A DNA stretch of 50,056 bases, taken from positions 1 through 50,056 of the forward strand of contig JAHCJI010000017.1 in NCBI GenBank assembly GCA_026126305.1, written 5' to 3'. The DNA is from Phycisphaeraceae bacterium (GTDB lineage Bacteria; Planctomycetota; Phycisphaerae; Phycisphaerales; UBA1924). Under the pieces are notes generated by a model. It was not told the DNA's origin. It ran no database searches and was given only the letters and a program-made list of their open reading frames with translations. Made by a program: the position numbers and the translations under genes. This document shows positions 17,145 through 25,857 of the stretch, piece by piece; within the stretch, counting starts at the first letter, position 1, and each line of letters opens with the position of its first letter.

Positions 17145-19057
17145 CGGATCACCCGCGGCCTGACGACCGGGAAGCCATCGTCCACGCCCAGGTCCAGGGC
17201 CATGTCCTGGCTGGCGTACTTGAGGTACTCGAACCCGTCGCCGCGCGTGATGGTCGGGCGGATGAACACGTAGAACCGCGTGCGTCCGGACGATCGCGAG
17301 CGGTTCTTGAACAGTTCGCCCAGGATCGGGATCGAGCCCAGGAGCGGCACCTGGCTGGTGGCCTCGCCCTCGTTCATCGTTTCCAGCCCGCCCAGCACGA
17401 TGGCGTGCCCGTCGGGGATGGTCGCGATCGACGTGATGCTGCTCTGCTGGCGCGGCGGGGGCACCGACGGGCTGGCCGACTGCCCCACGAACTGGCTCAG
17501 GCTCACCGCGTACTCGAGCAGCAGGTGGTCGCCCTCGGCGATGCGGGGGGTGACGGTGATCTGCGTGCCCGCCGACGCCGACCCGCCGAAACTCGTCGTC
17601 GCCACCGTGTCGCCGGTGTTGATCGAGATGAACGGCTCCTCGCGCACGGCGTCGAGCGTGGCCGTCGCGGCGTTGTCCACCAGCACCCGCGGCAGGCTCA
17701 GCGAGCGGCCGCGGTTCACCGTCTCGAGCGCCCGCACCACCACGGCGAAGTCGCCCGGATCGAGCACCACGCCCGTGAAGCCCTCGCCGTTGCCCGCGTC
17801 GCGACCGCCATCGCCCGAACGCGTCGACAGCCCGAACAGCGACGCAAGCCGGATTCTTATATCACCGGCGATCTCGATCTTCTCCAGCTCCACGCCCAGG
17901 TCGAAGGTCTGCCCCTCGCTGAGGCTCACCATGGTGACGTCGAGCATCACCTGCGGCTGACGCACGTCGAGTTCGCGGACGAGTTCCTGCACGCGGTCGA
18001 GCACGCCCGGCGGCCCGATGGCCAGGATGCGGCTGGTCGCCCCGTCGGCCACGAGCGAGACCGTCATGCCGTCGATCTGGATCACGCCGTCATTGGCCGA
18101 GTGGCCCTGGTCGCGGCGGCGCGCCCGCTCGGCGGCGGTTTGGGCCTCGGGCGGCGGGCGCGAGGTTGCCGGTCCATCATCGATGGGCCGATCGGGCTGG
18201 CCCGCCACCCCCGCGCCCAGCAGGCGGTTGATCAATGTCACAATCTCTTCGACCGGCCGGTGCCGCACCGTGATGGTTCGCGTCGAGAGCCGCGCCGCCG
18301 ATGTTTCGGCGTCCAGACGCTCGACCAGCGCCGCCACCGCCTCGTGCTGGGGCACGGTCGCTTCCACCAGCAGCGTGCCGGTGAGTTCGTCGGCCACCAC
18401 GCGCACGTCCGCGCCGATCAGCCGACGCACCGCCTCGCCCACCTCCCCCGGCGAGAAGATCCGTGGCTCGTACGAACGCGTCACCGTCGTGCGGATATCC
18501 TGGTGTTGGAAAAATGTTACGACGCGCTCCACCCGCCCGCGCAGGTCGGCCACGATCAGGCGGTCGCTCCCGCCCAGCCGTGTGATGGAGCCCCCGCTGC
18601 CGAGCAGGGGCTGCGCCGCGGCGATCAGCGGCTCGGCCTGGGCTTCACGGATGTTATAAAAGATCGCCACGTACCCGGCCCGCCCGGGCGTGCGCAGCCT
18701 CGGGCCCGCGTCGCTCTCCTCCAAGGCCCATTGCTCGGTGGGCGTGGCCTGCCGGGCGGCGTTGTTGAGCGGCACGATGGCCAGCCCGTCGCCGGTTGAA
18801 ATGGTCGTGAGATTCTTCTGGACCAGCAGCTCATTGGTCAGCGCCCACAGCGCCTTGTCGTCGAGCCCCTCGCCGCTGCGCACCATGAAGGTGCCGGCCA
18901 GTTGCCGGGGCTCGTAGGCGATCCGCAGCCCCAGCCGCTGGGCCGAGAGATCGACCAAACGGGCCAGCTCCACCTCCGCGGGCAGATGCACGCGGTCCTG
19001 GGCCAGGGACGGATGGGAAGTCAACCAAAATAATACCAAACATAAAGAGATACGCAT
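17141..19057 (-). CDS. gspD: Type II secretion secretin GspD
   Basis: ATG 19057 is chosen because MRISLCLVLFWLTSHPSLAQ is a clean signal peptide; the frame is open further upstream to 19099. The 638-residue product has N-domains including VAIFYNIREAQAEPLIAA and TRTITVRHRPVEEIVTLINR (secretin N repeats), then the secretin core: LDVTMVSLSEGQTFDLGVEL, VAVVVRAL-type block, LSLPRVLVDNAATATLD, and the terminal IVLGGLETMNEG with VPLLGSIPILGELFKN. It forms the outer-membrane channel. It is the first gene of the operon and is followed by gspE with a 4-base overlap. Confidence 0.94.
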   Translation of the reverse strand: MRISLCLVLFWLTSHPSLAQDRVHLPAEVELARLVDLSAQRLGLRIAYEPRQLAGTFMVRSGEGLDDKALWALTNELLVQKNLTTISTGDGLAIVPLNNAARQATPTEQWALEESDAGPRLRTPGRAGYVAIFYNIREAQAEPLIAAAQPLLGSGGSITRLGGSDRLIVADLRGRVERVVTFFQHQDIRTTVTRSYEPRIFSPGEVGEAVRRLIGADVRVVADELTGTLLVEATVPQHEAVAALVERLDAETSAARLSTRTITVRHRPVEEIVTLINRLLGAGVAGQPDRPIDDGPATSRPPPEAQTAAERARRRDQGHSANDGVIQIDGMTVSLVADGATSRILAIGPPGVLDRVQELVRELDVRQPQVMLDVTMVSLSEGQTFDLGVELEKIEIAGDIRIRLASLFGLSTRSGDGGRDAGNGEGFTGVVLDPGDFAVVVRALETVNRGRSLSLPRVLVDNAATATLDAVREEPFISINTGDTVATTSFGGSASAGTQITVTPRIAEGDHLLLEYAVSLSQFVGQSASPSVPPPRQQSSITSIATIPDGHAIVLGGLETMNEGEATSQVPLLGSIPILGELFKNRSRSSGRTRFYVFIRPTITRGDGFEYLKYASQDMALDLGVDDGFPVVRPRVIR

Positions 19058-19064
19058 TGGCCCC

Positions 19065-19093
19065 AGCATATCCGATAACGCCGCCCGACGCAA
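19065..19093 (-). promoter_or_regulatory. Candidate promoter for the gsp operon, very close to the gspD start
   Basis: On the minus strand, TTGCGT (19093-19088) and TATGCT (19070-19065) are separated by 17 bases, in the 57-base gap between the small terminase stop and gspD. Transcription would start near 19058, leaving almost no leader before ATG 19057, and no clear Shine-Dalgarno sequence precedes that ATG. The mRNA could be leaderless, or the element may be fortuitous. Confidence 0.3.
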
Positions 19094-19114
19094 GAGCATT
19101 TTCTGCGCCAGGCT

Positions 19115-19699
19115 CTACTTTCCGCGTTGGGCCTCTTCCAACAGCCGCTCCCGCACCGCCTCCACCTCCGACTCGACCACGCCCTTGAGCGCGTCCCACC
19201 CTTGCTTGTCCAGCGAGAGCTCCATCGCCGCACGCGTGGCGATGGCCTTTGGCAGGTCATCCAAGGCCCTGCGGAAGTTGCCCAGGGCCTCGGCCCACGT
19301 GGCCCGCACCTGCTCGACCTCGACCAGCTCACCCTGCATCTTGCGCAGCTCGAGCACCTTCATGTTGGCGATGGCGGTCTCCTTGAGTGCCCGGGCCTTG
19401 TTATATTCCTGTTGGGTCATGCTCGGGGCTCCGTTGCGCCGCCGCGTGTGCCAGGGGGTGGCCGGTCCGTGAGCGGCCGGGCCGCCCGGCTTGCGGCCCG
19501 CGCCCTCGCGTCGCCCGCCGTGGCCGGTGTCCAGAATGTGGTCGGCCAGCCACACCCGGCACGCGTCTTCATCCCACAGCCGGCCGCCATCGGGCGTGTG
19601 CCCCGCGGGCGGCATGCCCTCCTGGGCGTACTTGCGCACCGTCGAGGCGGCCAGCCCCAGGCGTTCGGCGAGCTGCGACGTGGTGAGCGGGTCGGGCAT
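19115..19699 (-). CDS. Nu1-like phage terminase small subunit
   Basis: This 194-residue protein has an N-terminal winged-helix/MerR-like DNA-binding domain (LTTSQLAERLGLAASTVRKY, residues 5-24, then GRLWDEDACRVWLADH). A basic, Gly-rich linker follows, then a helical C-terminal part (QQEYNKARALKETAIANMKV, EVEQVRATWAEALGNFRRAL). This fits small terminase subunits of the lambda Nu1/terminase_2 type, which bind packaging sites and recruit the large subunit. No large terminase gene follows; gspD starts 57 bases beyond its stop. It is probably the last surviving gene of a phage-like element. Confidence 0.75.
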   Translation of the reverse strand: MPDPLTTSQLAERLGLAASTVRKYAQEGMPPAGHTPDGGRLWDEDACRVWLADHILDTGHGGRREGAGRKPGGPAAHGPATPWHTRRRNGAPSMTQQEYNKARALKETAIANMKVLELRKMQGELVEVEQVRATWAEALGNFRRALDDLPKAIATRAAMELSLDKQGWDALKGVVESEVEAVRERLLEEAQRGK

Positions 19700-19960
19700 G
19701 GCATGCGTTCATCCGGTCACTGGTCGGCGATATCAAGTTTCCGCGTCACTCCCGCACACCAAATGCGAGCGAGGGGCGGCCTTCGTTTCTCGGAGGCGAT
19801 GACAAGTACCTACGAGGGGGGGTGATCGTGGGGGTGGGCCTCGCGTCATCGAATCCCCCTGCGGTGCGAGATTTATCGCCGGCTCGCCTTGCCTCGCGCA
19901 AGATGCGAGGGCGTCATGTGTCCACGCGCGTGGCATGGGGCCACGCCCAAGGACACGACC
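19700..19960. other. Divergent intergenic region between small terminase and HARE-HTH genes
   Basis: No gene is seen. A short hairpin (CCTCGC at 19892-19897 pairing with GCGAGG at 19905-19910, loop of 7) lies 50 bases before the + strand gene. A G-run at 19816-19826 and the segment ATCGAATCCCCC near 19848 recall a tRNA 3' end, but no tRNA can be folded. Both flanking genes probably use promoters here, which I cannot place. Confidence 0.4.
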
Positions 19961-20335
19961 ATGACGAAGACGACCAGGAACAACACGAAGAAGACCGCCG
20001 CGAAGACCAGCACGAAGAAGACCACCAAGACAGCGACGAAGAAGACGCCCGCGCCCAACGCCGTCACCGCCGCGACCACGAAGCCCGCCAAGCCCGCGCC
20101 CCGCAAGGGCAAGCGGCCCAGCGGGCTGGACCTCGCCGCCAAGGTACTGGCCGACGCGGGCGAGCCGCTGGCGGCCAAGACGATCGCCGAGCGCGTCGTC
20201 ATCGCGGGCTGGCAGACCAGCGGCAAGACGCCCCACGCCACGCTGTACGCCGCGATGATGCGCGAGATCCAGAGCAAGGCCAGCGAGGCGCGGTTCGTGA
20301 AGGTCGAACGCGGGCGATTCAAGGCCAAGGCATAA
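19961..20335 (+). CDS. Small HARE-HTH domain protein with Lys-rich tail
   Basis: ATG 19961 gives 124 residues; a longer frame from TTG 19889 exists but its extension looks non-coding. The N-terminal about 55 residues are a Lys/Thr/Ala-rich histone-like tail (KKTTKTATKKTPAP). The C-terminal 65 residues form a HARE-HTH winged helix: GLDLAAKVLADAGEPLAAKT, then TPHATLYAAMMREIQ and FVKVERGRFKA. HARE-HTH domains bind DNA in RNA polymerase delta, restriction enzymes and chromatin proteins. It is the only + strand gene in the phage-like block and may be a nucleoid or regulatory protein; its function is not established. Confidence 0.8.
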   Translation: MTKTTRNNTKKTAAKTSTKKTTKTATKKTPAPNAVTAATTKPAKPAPRKGKRPSGLDLAAKVLADAGEPLAAKTIAERVVIAGWQTSGKTPHATLYAAMMREIQSKASEARFVKVERGRFKAKA

Positions 20336-20356
20336 CCCGATCACAATGAACCCCCT

Positions 20357-21730
20357 TCACGCTCCGGCCGTCGCCGGGGTGTGCTCTCGCTGCGCCTTCT
20401 TGCCCGTGAACTGCTCCCACCGCGTCACGATCACGTCGCAATACAACGGATCCAGTTCCATCAGCAGCGCCCGCCGCTGGGTCTGCTCGGCGGCGATGAG
20501 CGTCGAGCCGCTGCCACCAAACAGGTCGAGCACGCGCTCGCCCGGGCGACTCGAATACTGCATCGCGCGCACCGCCAGCTCGACGGGCTTCTCGGTCAGG
20601 TGCACCATGCTCTGGGGGTTGACCTTCTTGACCTGCCACACGTCGGCGATGTTGTTCGGGCCAAGGAAGACGTGGGCCGCGCCCTCACGCCAGCCGTAGA
20701 AGCACCACTCGTGGTCGCCCATGAAGTCCTTGCGGCTGATGACCGGGTGCATCTTGTGCCAGATGATCTGCTGGGCAAACTTCAGCCCCGCGGCCTCGAG
20801 CGCGCTGGGGTAGTTGGCGATGTTGGCGTAGCCGCCCCAGATGTAGAAGGCCCGGCCCGGCTCGAGCGCGTCGGCCGCGTTGCGGAACCACGCCATGAGC
20901 AGCCGGTCGAACTCCTCGTCGCTCACGAAGTCGTTGGCCAGCGGGCGATCCTTCGCGCGGAGCTTGGCCGTCGTGCCGCTGGTGGGCCCGGCCTTGCGCT
21001 TCGCATCCAGGCCGCGGCCGCGCTTGGTCTTGCCCTGCTTCTGGGGCGCGAAGTTGGTCTGCCCGGTCACGAAGGCGTTCTTGCTGCGCGGCTGCACGGC
21101 CACGTTGTACGGGGGGTCGGTGTTGACCAGCTGCACGGGCCCGCCGGCGAGCAGGCGCTGCACATGCTCGGGGTTCGACGAGTCCCCGCACATCAGCCGG
21201 TGCCCCCCCACATCGCCGAGCACCCAGATGTCGCCCGGCTGGGTGATCGCCTCGTCGGGCGGCGCGGGGATGGCGTCGGCCTCGCTCTGGCCGTCCGAGA
21301 CGCCCGGGTCCAGCAGCTTCTGGAGCTCGCGCTCGGCGAAGCCCAGCAGGTTCCAGTCGAGCCCGGCGTCCTGCAAGCCGGCCAGCTCAAGGGGCAGCAG
21401 GTCCAGGTCCCACTCGCTCAGCTCGGCGGTGCGGTTGTCCGCGATGCGGTACGCACGCGCCTGCTGCGGCGTCAGGTCGGCCGCCACGTGCACCGGCGCT
21501 TCCTCGAGCCCCAGCGCCTGGGCCGCCTTCCACCGCGTGTGGCCGCAGACGATCACGCCCTCGCGGTCGACCACGATCGGCTGGCGGAAGCCAAACCGCG
21601 TGATGCTCTCGGCCACGGCCGCGACGGCCTGGTCGTTCACGCGCGGGTTGCGCTCGTAGGGGATGATGTCCGCCAGCTTCCGCATCTCGACCGCCAGCCC
21701 CGCCTTCGAGCCATCTGCCACCTTCGTCAT
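20357..21730 (-). CDS. ParB-like nuclease domain fused to DNA methyltransferase
   Basis: This 457-residue protein has an N-terminal ParB/Srx domain (residues 15-110: IIPYERNPRVND, then FGFRQPIVVDREGVIVCGHT) and a C-terminal DNA methyltransferase. Motif IV VNTDPPYNVAV is followed by a target-recognition region and motif X/I near the C terminus (EKPVELAVRAM, VLDLFGGSGSTLIAAEQT). The order DPPY then FGGSGST indicates a beta-class amino-methyltransferase. Such fusions are common in phages, where they modify phage DNA against host restriction. No cognate endonuclease lies next to it. It is preceded by 318 bases without a gene. Confidence 0.9.
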   Translation of the reverse strand: MTKVADGSKAGLAVEMRKLADIIPYERNPRVNDQAVAAVAESITRFGFRQPIVVDREGVIVCGHTRWKAAQALGLEEAPVHVAADLTPQQARAYRIADNRTAELSEWDLDLLPLELAGLQDAGLDWNLLGFAERELQKLLDPGVSDGQSEADAIPAPPDEAITQPGDIWVLGDVGGHRLMCGDSSNPEHVQRLLAGGPVQLVNTDPPYNVAVQPRSKNAFVTGQTNFAPQKQGKTKRGRGLDAKRKAGPTSGTTAKLRAKDRPLANDFVSDEEFDRLLMAWFRNAADALEPGRAFYIWGGYANIANYPSALEAAGLKFAQQIIWHKMHPVISRKDFMGDHEWCFYGWREGAAHVFLGPNNIADVWQVKKVNPQSMVHLTEKPVELAVRAMQYSSRPGERVLDLFGGSGSTLIAAEQTQRRALLMELDPLYCDVIVTRWEQFTGKKAQREHTPATAGA

Positions 21731-22048
21731 CGTCCACGCTCCTTGGCGCCTCGCGCCGTGTGTTCTTCTCGGTTGCCCGCTATCTAGCCCGTCTGTTGCC
21801 CGTCGTTGGCCCGTGCCGCGTTGCTCGGGTAGGGGCGGTGATCACTGCCTCGGCGCGCCGTTGCCCGTACGCGGGCACGACGGGCGGACGAGGAAGAGAG
21901 GGGAGAGTCCCTAGAGATATGAAGAAGAGAGATACTTCTTTCACTTACTTCATCCCTGTTCTTCTGCGCATATCTCTTCCCCTCTTCCCTTCTCTCCTGT
22001 ATGCCCAGAGAAAGAAGTGAAAGATGTGAAAGAAGCCCCCGGCGCTGC
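21731..22048. other. 318-base gap with purine/pyrimidine strand bias
   Basis: No convincing gene is present. Bases 21890-22036 alternate long purine-rich and pyrimidine-rich runs (for example GAAGAAGAGAGA, then CTCTTCCCCTCTTCCC). CTTCTTTCAC at 21935-21944 pairs with GTGAAAGAAG at 22026-22035, and GTGAAAGA occurs twice close together near 22018-22034. This is the leader of the ParB-methyltransferase gene and could hold a promoter with operator repeats or a structured RNA. Confidence 0.35.
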
Positions 22049-24178
22049 CTATGGCAGGGCATAGACCACCTTCCTTCTGCCCTTGGTGGGCTCGGCCCGC
22101 TCGACCAGCTGCCCGGTCTCCAGCAGGTTGTCGATGACCTCCTGGCGTTCGCGCTGCGTCAAGGCCTGCGTGCGCCGGCAGAGCTCGCTGCGGCCGATCG
22201 ACCCGCCCATCTCGCGCACCACGCGCAGCACGCGCTTCTGCCTCGCGTCGAAGACGCCCTCAGACACCCACTGGCCCGCAACGTGCAGCAGACGGAGCGT
22301 CAGGTGCTCGCTCAGCTCGCACGCCCATCGCGCCGCCGGCGCGTCGATCACCGCGTGCTCTCGGCCCACCGAGCACGCGTGCAGCAGGGCCAGCCGGCAG
22401 GCCTTCTCCTCGGCCCGGGCCCACGCCGCCGACACGCTGCCCGGGGCGCCCTCCATCCGTGCGTCCACGTTCTCGGCCAGCGCGTCGAAGATCGCGCGGG
22501 CCTCCTTGGTCGTCTCGATCAGGCGCGGCTGGGGGTGCTCGCGGGCCAGGTTCCCTCCCGGGACGTGCTCGTGCCACCACCGGGCCGCCTCGACCACCGA
22601 GGCCGGTACATCGCACTGCGGGGCCCAGCGCCGCGCGGGACGCTCGTCGGTCTCGAAGACCAGCAGGCGCGCCGCGAAGCCGTCGGCCAGGCTCTCGGTG
22701 GTCAGCGACTGGTAGAAGTGCTCGAAGACCGTCGTGCCGTAGACCACCACGCACGGCTGATCGATGACCTTGTTGCGGTTGCGGTCGGCGTAGGCCTTGC
22801 CGCGGTACACCGTGTCGGCGCTCGAGTAGAGCTTCATCAGCGCGGTCAGCACGTTGTACAGGTGGGGCGCTCGCTTGGGGTCGCCGATGGTCCGCAGGAA
22901 CCGGCCGAACTCGTCCATCTGCAAGAGCACCGCCGGCTGGGCCTCGACAGCGCTGAACAGCCCCGCGTCCGAGGCCAGGTCCTCGTTGCCCTCCAGCTCG
23001 ATAGCGCCCGCCTCGAAGAGGATCGCCTTGTTCACCTTGCGGGCGTGGTCCTTGCCCGAGCCCGAGTCGGCCACGCCCACGGCGTAGAGGTTCGTGCGGT
23101 TGCCCAGGGCGTCGCGCACCTTTCGGCCCGCCAGCACCGCCTGCAGGCACAGCGCCCCGGCCAGCGCCAGCACCGGCTGGGGCCGCTTGGCGGTCTCCAG
23201 GTTGAACCGCACCACGTCGCCGACGAAGCCGGGGACTTCCAGGAGATGCACTGGGATCGGGCCCGGATCGGCGTGGACGCTCTGGCGCGGCGTCGTCAGG
23301 GCCGAGAGATCGACGTGGGCACCCTGCTCCCCGCGCCCCGCCTCCAGCAGCCACCCCCGCGGCCGCTCGTGCGGCTTGCTCGCGGCCTGGTCGATCTTGT
23401 GGCGCAGCTCACGCTCGCTCCAGGGCGGCTGGCAGCGAGGGTTGTACCTCGTAGCCAGCAGGTGCAGCGCCACGTCGGGCGCAAGCGCGAAGCCGTGGAC
23501 GAGCGCCGTTGCCGCGGCGTAGGTCTGGTTATGCCCGCCGCTGCCGGCGATCGCGGGCGGCATGGCGTCCAGGTACGCCGCGGCGCGACGTTCGGCGTTG
23601 TCGTGCGGTGTGGTGAGGGCGGGCGCGCTGCTCATCGGCTCGATGGTGCGGCGCTTCTCGCGCACCGCGTCGGCCAGCGCACGCACGCACGCGGCCAGCA
23701 TCGCCTCGGGCACTCGCGCCGGCTCGCCCCCGAGCACGTCGTACCGCCCGCCGCTGGGGTGCACGCTGGGGCCCACGACCGTCTGGCAGCCGGTCGACCG
23801 CAGTTCGACGATCATGGTGCCATCCGCATCCTTGTGCTTTGCGGTCGACGCGCCCTCCGCGATATACCACCGGTGCGACGCGGGCCTTCCCTCGCGCCCC
23901 GTCACCGCATCCGTCGCGGGCAGGTACCGGCCCGCCAGCTCCACCGCCTCGTCGCAGTCCAGGTCAACATCCACCAGCCCGCCGCTGGGCTCGCCCAGGA
24001 TCAGGCCGATGTTGGAGTCGCCGTGGAAGTGCGACGCGAGGTCGCGCTCTTCGAGGCGCAGCGCGGGCCAGCCCTTGAGCGTCGGGCCCTTCGCGCCCGC
24101 GGCGATCGGCACCACGCGCCAGCCGCGACGCGTGTAGGCGGCGGCCGCTTCGAGCGGGGTTGGCAGTTCGCCAGCCAT
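22049..24178 (-). CDS. Bifunctional primase/polymerase (Prim-Pol) with DUF3987-like ATPase region
   Basis: ATG 24178 shares a base with the helicase stop (TGATG); the product has 709 residues. The N-terminal AEP domain shows the catalytic D-x-D (VDVDLD, Asp70/72) and the SxH motif in VVGPSVHPSGGRYD (Ser138, His140). A helical linker (primase-C-terminal-like, around 215-275) leads to a P-loop region: GVADSGSGKDH (368-378) and Walker B-like LLQMDEFG (near 419). The C terminus is a winged helix (IGRSELCRRTQALTQRERQE). Prim-Pol/helicase proteins start DNA replication in phages and plasmids, matching the neighbouring replication genes. Confidence 0.85.
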   Translation of the reverse strand: MAGELPTPLEAAAAYTRRGWRVVPIAAGAKGPTLKGWPALRLEERDLASHFHGDSNIGLILGEPSGGLVDVDLDCDEAVELAGRYLPATDAVTGREGRPASHRWYIAEGASTAKHKDADGTMIVELRSTGCQTVVGPSVHPSGGRYDVLGGEPARVPEAMLAACVRALADAVREKRRTIEPMSSAPALTTPHDNAERRAAAYLDAMPPAIAGSGGHNQTYAAATALVHGFALAPDVALHLLATRYNPRCQPPWSERELRHKIDQAASKPHERPRGWLLEAGRGEQGAHVDLSALTTPRQSVHADPGPIPVHLLEVPGFVGDVVRFNLETAKRPQPVLALAGALCLQAVLAGRKVRDALGNRTNLYAVGVADSGSGKDHARKVNKAILFEAGAIELEGNEDLASDAGLFSAVEAQPAVLLQMDEFGRFLRTIGDPKRAPHLYNVLTALMKLYSSADTVYRGKAYADRNRNKVIDQPCVVVYGTTVFEHFYQSLTTESLADGFAARLLVFETDERPARRWAPQCDVPASVVEAARWWHEHVPGGNLAREHPQPRLIETTKEARAIFDALAENVDARMEGAPGSVSAAWARAEEKACRLALLHACSVGREHAVIDAPAARWACELSEHLTLRLLHVAGQWVSEGVFDARQKRVLRVVREMGGSIGRSELCRRTQALTQRERQEVIDNLLETGQLVERAEPTKGRRKVVYALP

Positions 24179-25857
24179 CAGAACGGCACCTCGTCGTCGG
24201 GGATGGGCATCGCCATCTCGGGCACCGCGTCGGGGTCGTCCAGCCGCGCCGGCCGCTCGCCAAGGTCGATGGGCTCGATCGTGGGAAACCGCTCGCCCGC
24301 GACGCGGCGCACGCGGATGCGCTGCGGCTGGGCCAGCGTGCCCGCCTGCGCAAGCTCCACGGCGTCGTGCGCATCGGTGGGCACCGGCTCGCGCGAGCGG
24401 CGCTGCCACCACTGCGCCGCCTTCCGCCGCGCGTACCCCTCGTGGCCCACCGCGATCCACTCGCTGAAGTGCTCGTTCAGCGAGACGTGGTAGTCGACGC
24501 GCATGGTGGGCGGGGCATCAGGCTTCTTGCGGCTGCGATGCACGCGATAGCCGACCGCCCGCACCTCGTGCTCGTGCTCGCTCGCCTGCCCGGTCAGGAT
24601 GCCCGCGTCGCTCGCCACCACGCCGTGCTGCGTGCGCTGCGGCTCGGGGAAGGCCTGCCCGCACGCCGGGCACGCACGGCAGCCGGCGGCGACGATCTCG
24701 TGGCACCGCGGGCATTCCTTGGCCGGCGGCGGCCCACCGCTGGTGCCGGGCCGCCTGGCCGACAGCGCATCGACCGGCCCGTGCCGCAGCACGTTGCCCG
24801 CAAAGTCCAGCACCAGGCAGTCGGCCTTGCCCGGCGCCAGGCGGATGCCCCGCCCGACCATCTGGTAGTACAGCCCGCCGCTCATCGTCGGACGCAGCAG
24901 CGCCACGCAATCGACGTGCGGCGCGTCGAAGCCGGTGGTCAGCATGTTCACGTTGGCCAGGTACTTGAGCTCGCCCGCGCGGAAGCGAGCGATCAGTTCA
25001 TCCCGCTCGGCCGGCGGCGTCTTGGAGCACACGAAGCCGCACTCGACGCCGTGCCGCTCGGCCAGCACCCGCGCCACGTGCCGGCCGTGCCGCACGCCGC
25101 TGGCGAAGATCAGCGTGCCGCGACGATCGCGCGTGCTTTGGGCGATCTCCGCGCACGCGCCCTCCACCAGCGAGGCCTCGTCCATGATCGCCTCGGCCTG
25201 GCCGGCGATAAACTCCCCGCCGCGCACGCGCAGCGAGCCGAGATCGGCACACGTAACACCCGCCCGAGTGCGCAGCGGCGAGAGGTAGCCCCGCTCGATC
25301 AGCGCTCGCACGCCCACCTCGTAGCACACGTCGCTGAGCACGTGGCCCTCGCCGCACAGCGTCCCGCCCTTGAGCCGGTACGGCGTGGCGGTCAGGCCGA
25401 CGACGCGCGCGTGGGGGCAGATGGTCCCCAGGTCGTTGAGGAACCGGCGGTACATCCCCTCGTCGGCGTGGGGCACCATGTGCGCCTCGTCGATCAAGAC
25501 CAGGTCGATCGGCCCGCCCCGCTCGACCAGCTCGCACGCGCGGCCATGCACGCTCTGGATGCCCGCGATGGTGACGGGCGCGCCCAGCTCGCGCTGCTTG
25601 AGGCCCGCCGAGTAGACGCCCATGGCCAGACCCGGCGCGACCACGACCAGCTTGCCCGCCACCTGCGCCAGCAGCTCCTTCTGGTGGGCCAGGATCAGCA
25701 CGCGACCATGCCCCTCGGCCACGTCGCGGCAAATCGTCGCGATCACGGGCGTCTTGCCACCGCCCGTGGGGATCACGACGCACGGGTTCCCATCGCGATC
25801 GCGGAGGAACGCGTACGCGGCGTCGATGGCCTCACGCTGGTAGGGGCGCAGCTCCAT
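24178..25857 (-). CDS. SF2 DEAH helicase with zinc-finger segment
   Basis: This 559-residue helicase starts RPYQREAI (Q-motif-like), with Walker A TGGGKT (31-36), DEAH at 123-126, motif III VVGLTATPYRL, and motif VI YYQMVGRGIRL. Near residues 385-410 four cysteines (CPRC, then CRACPACG) form a zinc ribbon inserted after the helicase core. SSL2/UvrB-like helicases of this size are common in phage replication modules. The gene is locked by TGATG overlaps to the RusA gene before it and the primase gene after it, so the three are probably co-translated. Confidence 0.9.
   Translation of the reverse strand: MELRPYQREAIDAAYAFLRDRDGNPCVVIPTGGGKTPVIATICRDVAEGHGRVLILAHQKELLAQVAGKLVVVAPGLAMGVYSAGLKQRELGAPVTIAGIQSVHGRACELVERGGPIDLVLIDEAHMVPHADEGMYRRFLNDLGTICPHARVVGLTATPYRLKGGTLCGEGHVLSDVCYEVGVRALIERGYLSPLRTRAGVTCADLGSLRVRGGEFIAGQAEAIMDEASLVEGACAEIAQSTRDRRGTLIFASGVRHGRHVARVLAERHGVECGFVCSKTPPAERDELIARFRAGELKYLANVNMLTTGFDAPHVDCVALLRPTMSGGLYYQMVGRGIRLAPGKADCLVLDFAGNVLRHGPVDALSARRPGTSGGPPPAKECPRCHEIVAAGCRACPACGQAFPEPQRTQHGVVASDAGILTGQASEHEHEVRAVGYRVHRSRKKPDAPPTMRVDYHVSLNEHFSEWIAVGHEGYARRKAAQWWQRRSREPVPTDAHDAVELAQAGTLAQPQRIRVRRVAGERFPTIEPIDLGERPARLDDPDAVPEMAMPIPDDEVPF

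Noticed and set aside
9883..19000. Long + strand open frames opposite the gsp genes
   Set aside because: They are Arg/Ala-rich shadows typical of GC-rich DNA, while the minus-strand frames contain consistent secretion motifs and overlap start to stop.
9481..19057. Operon as a type IV pilus system
   Set aside because: GspD-E-F-G order, the GspG calcium-loop motif and a GspK-like large pseudopilin indicate type II secretion; no pilT, pilA or pilQ-specific features are seen.
19810..19880. tRNA gene or tRNA-derived attachment site (ATCGAATCCCCC)
   Set aside because: Only a T-arm-like fragment is visible; no acceptor, D or anticodon arm could be paired around it.
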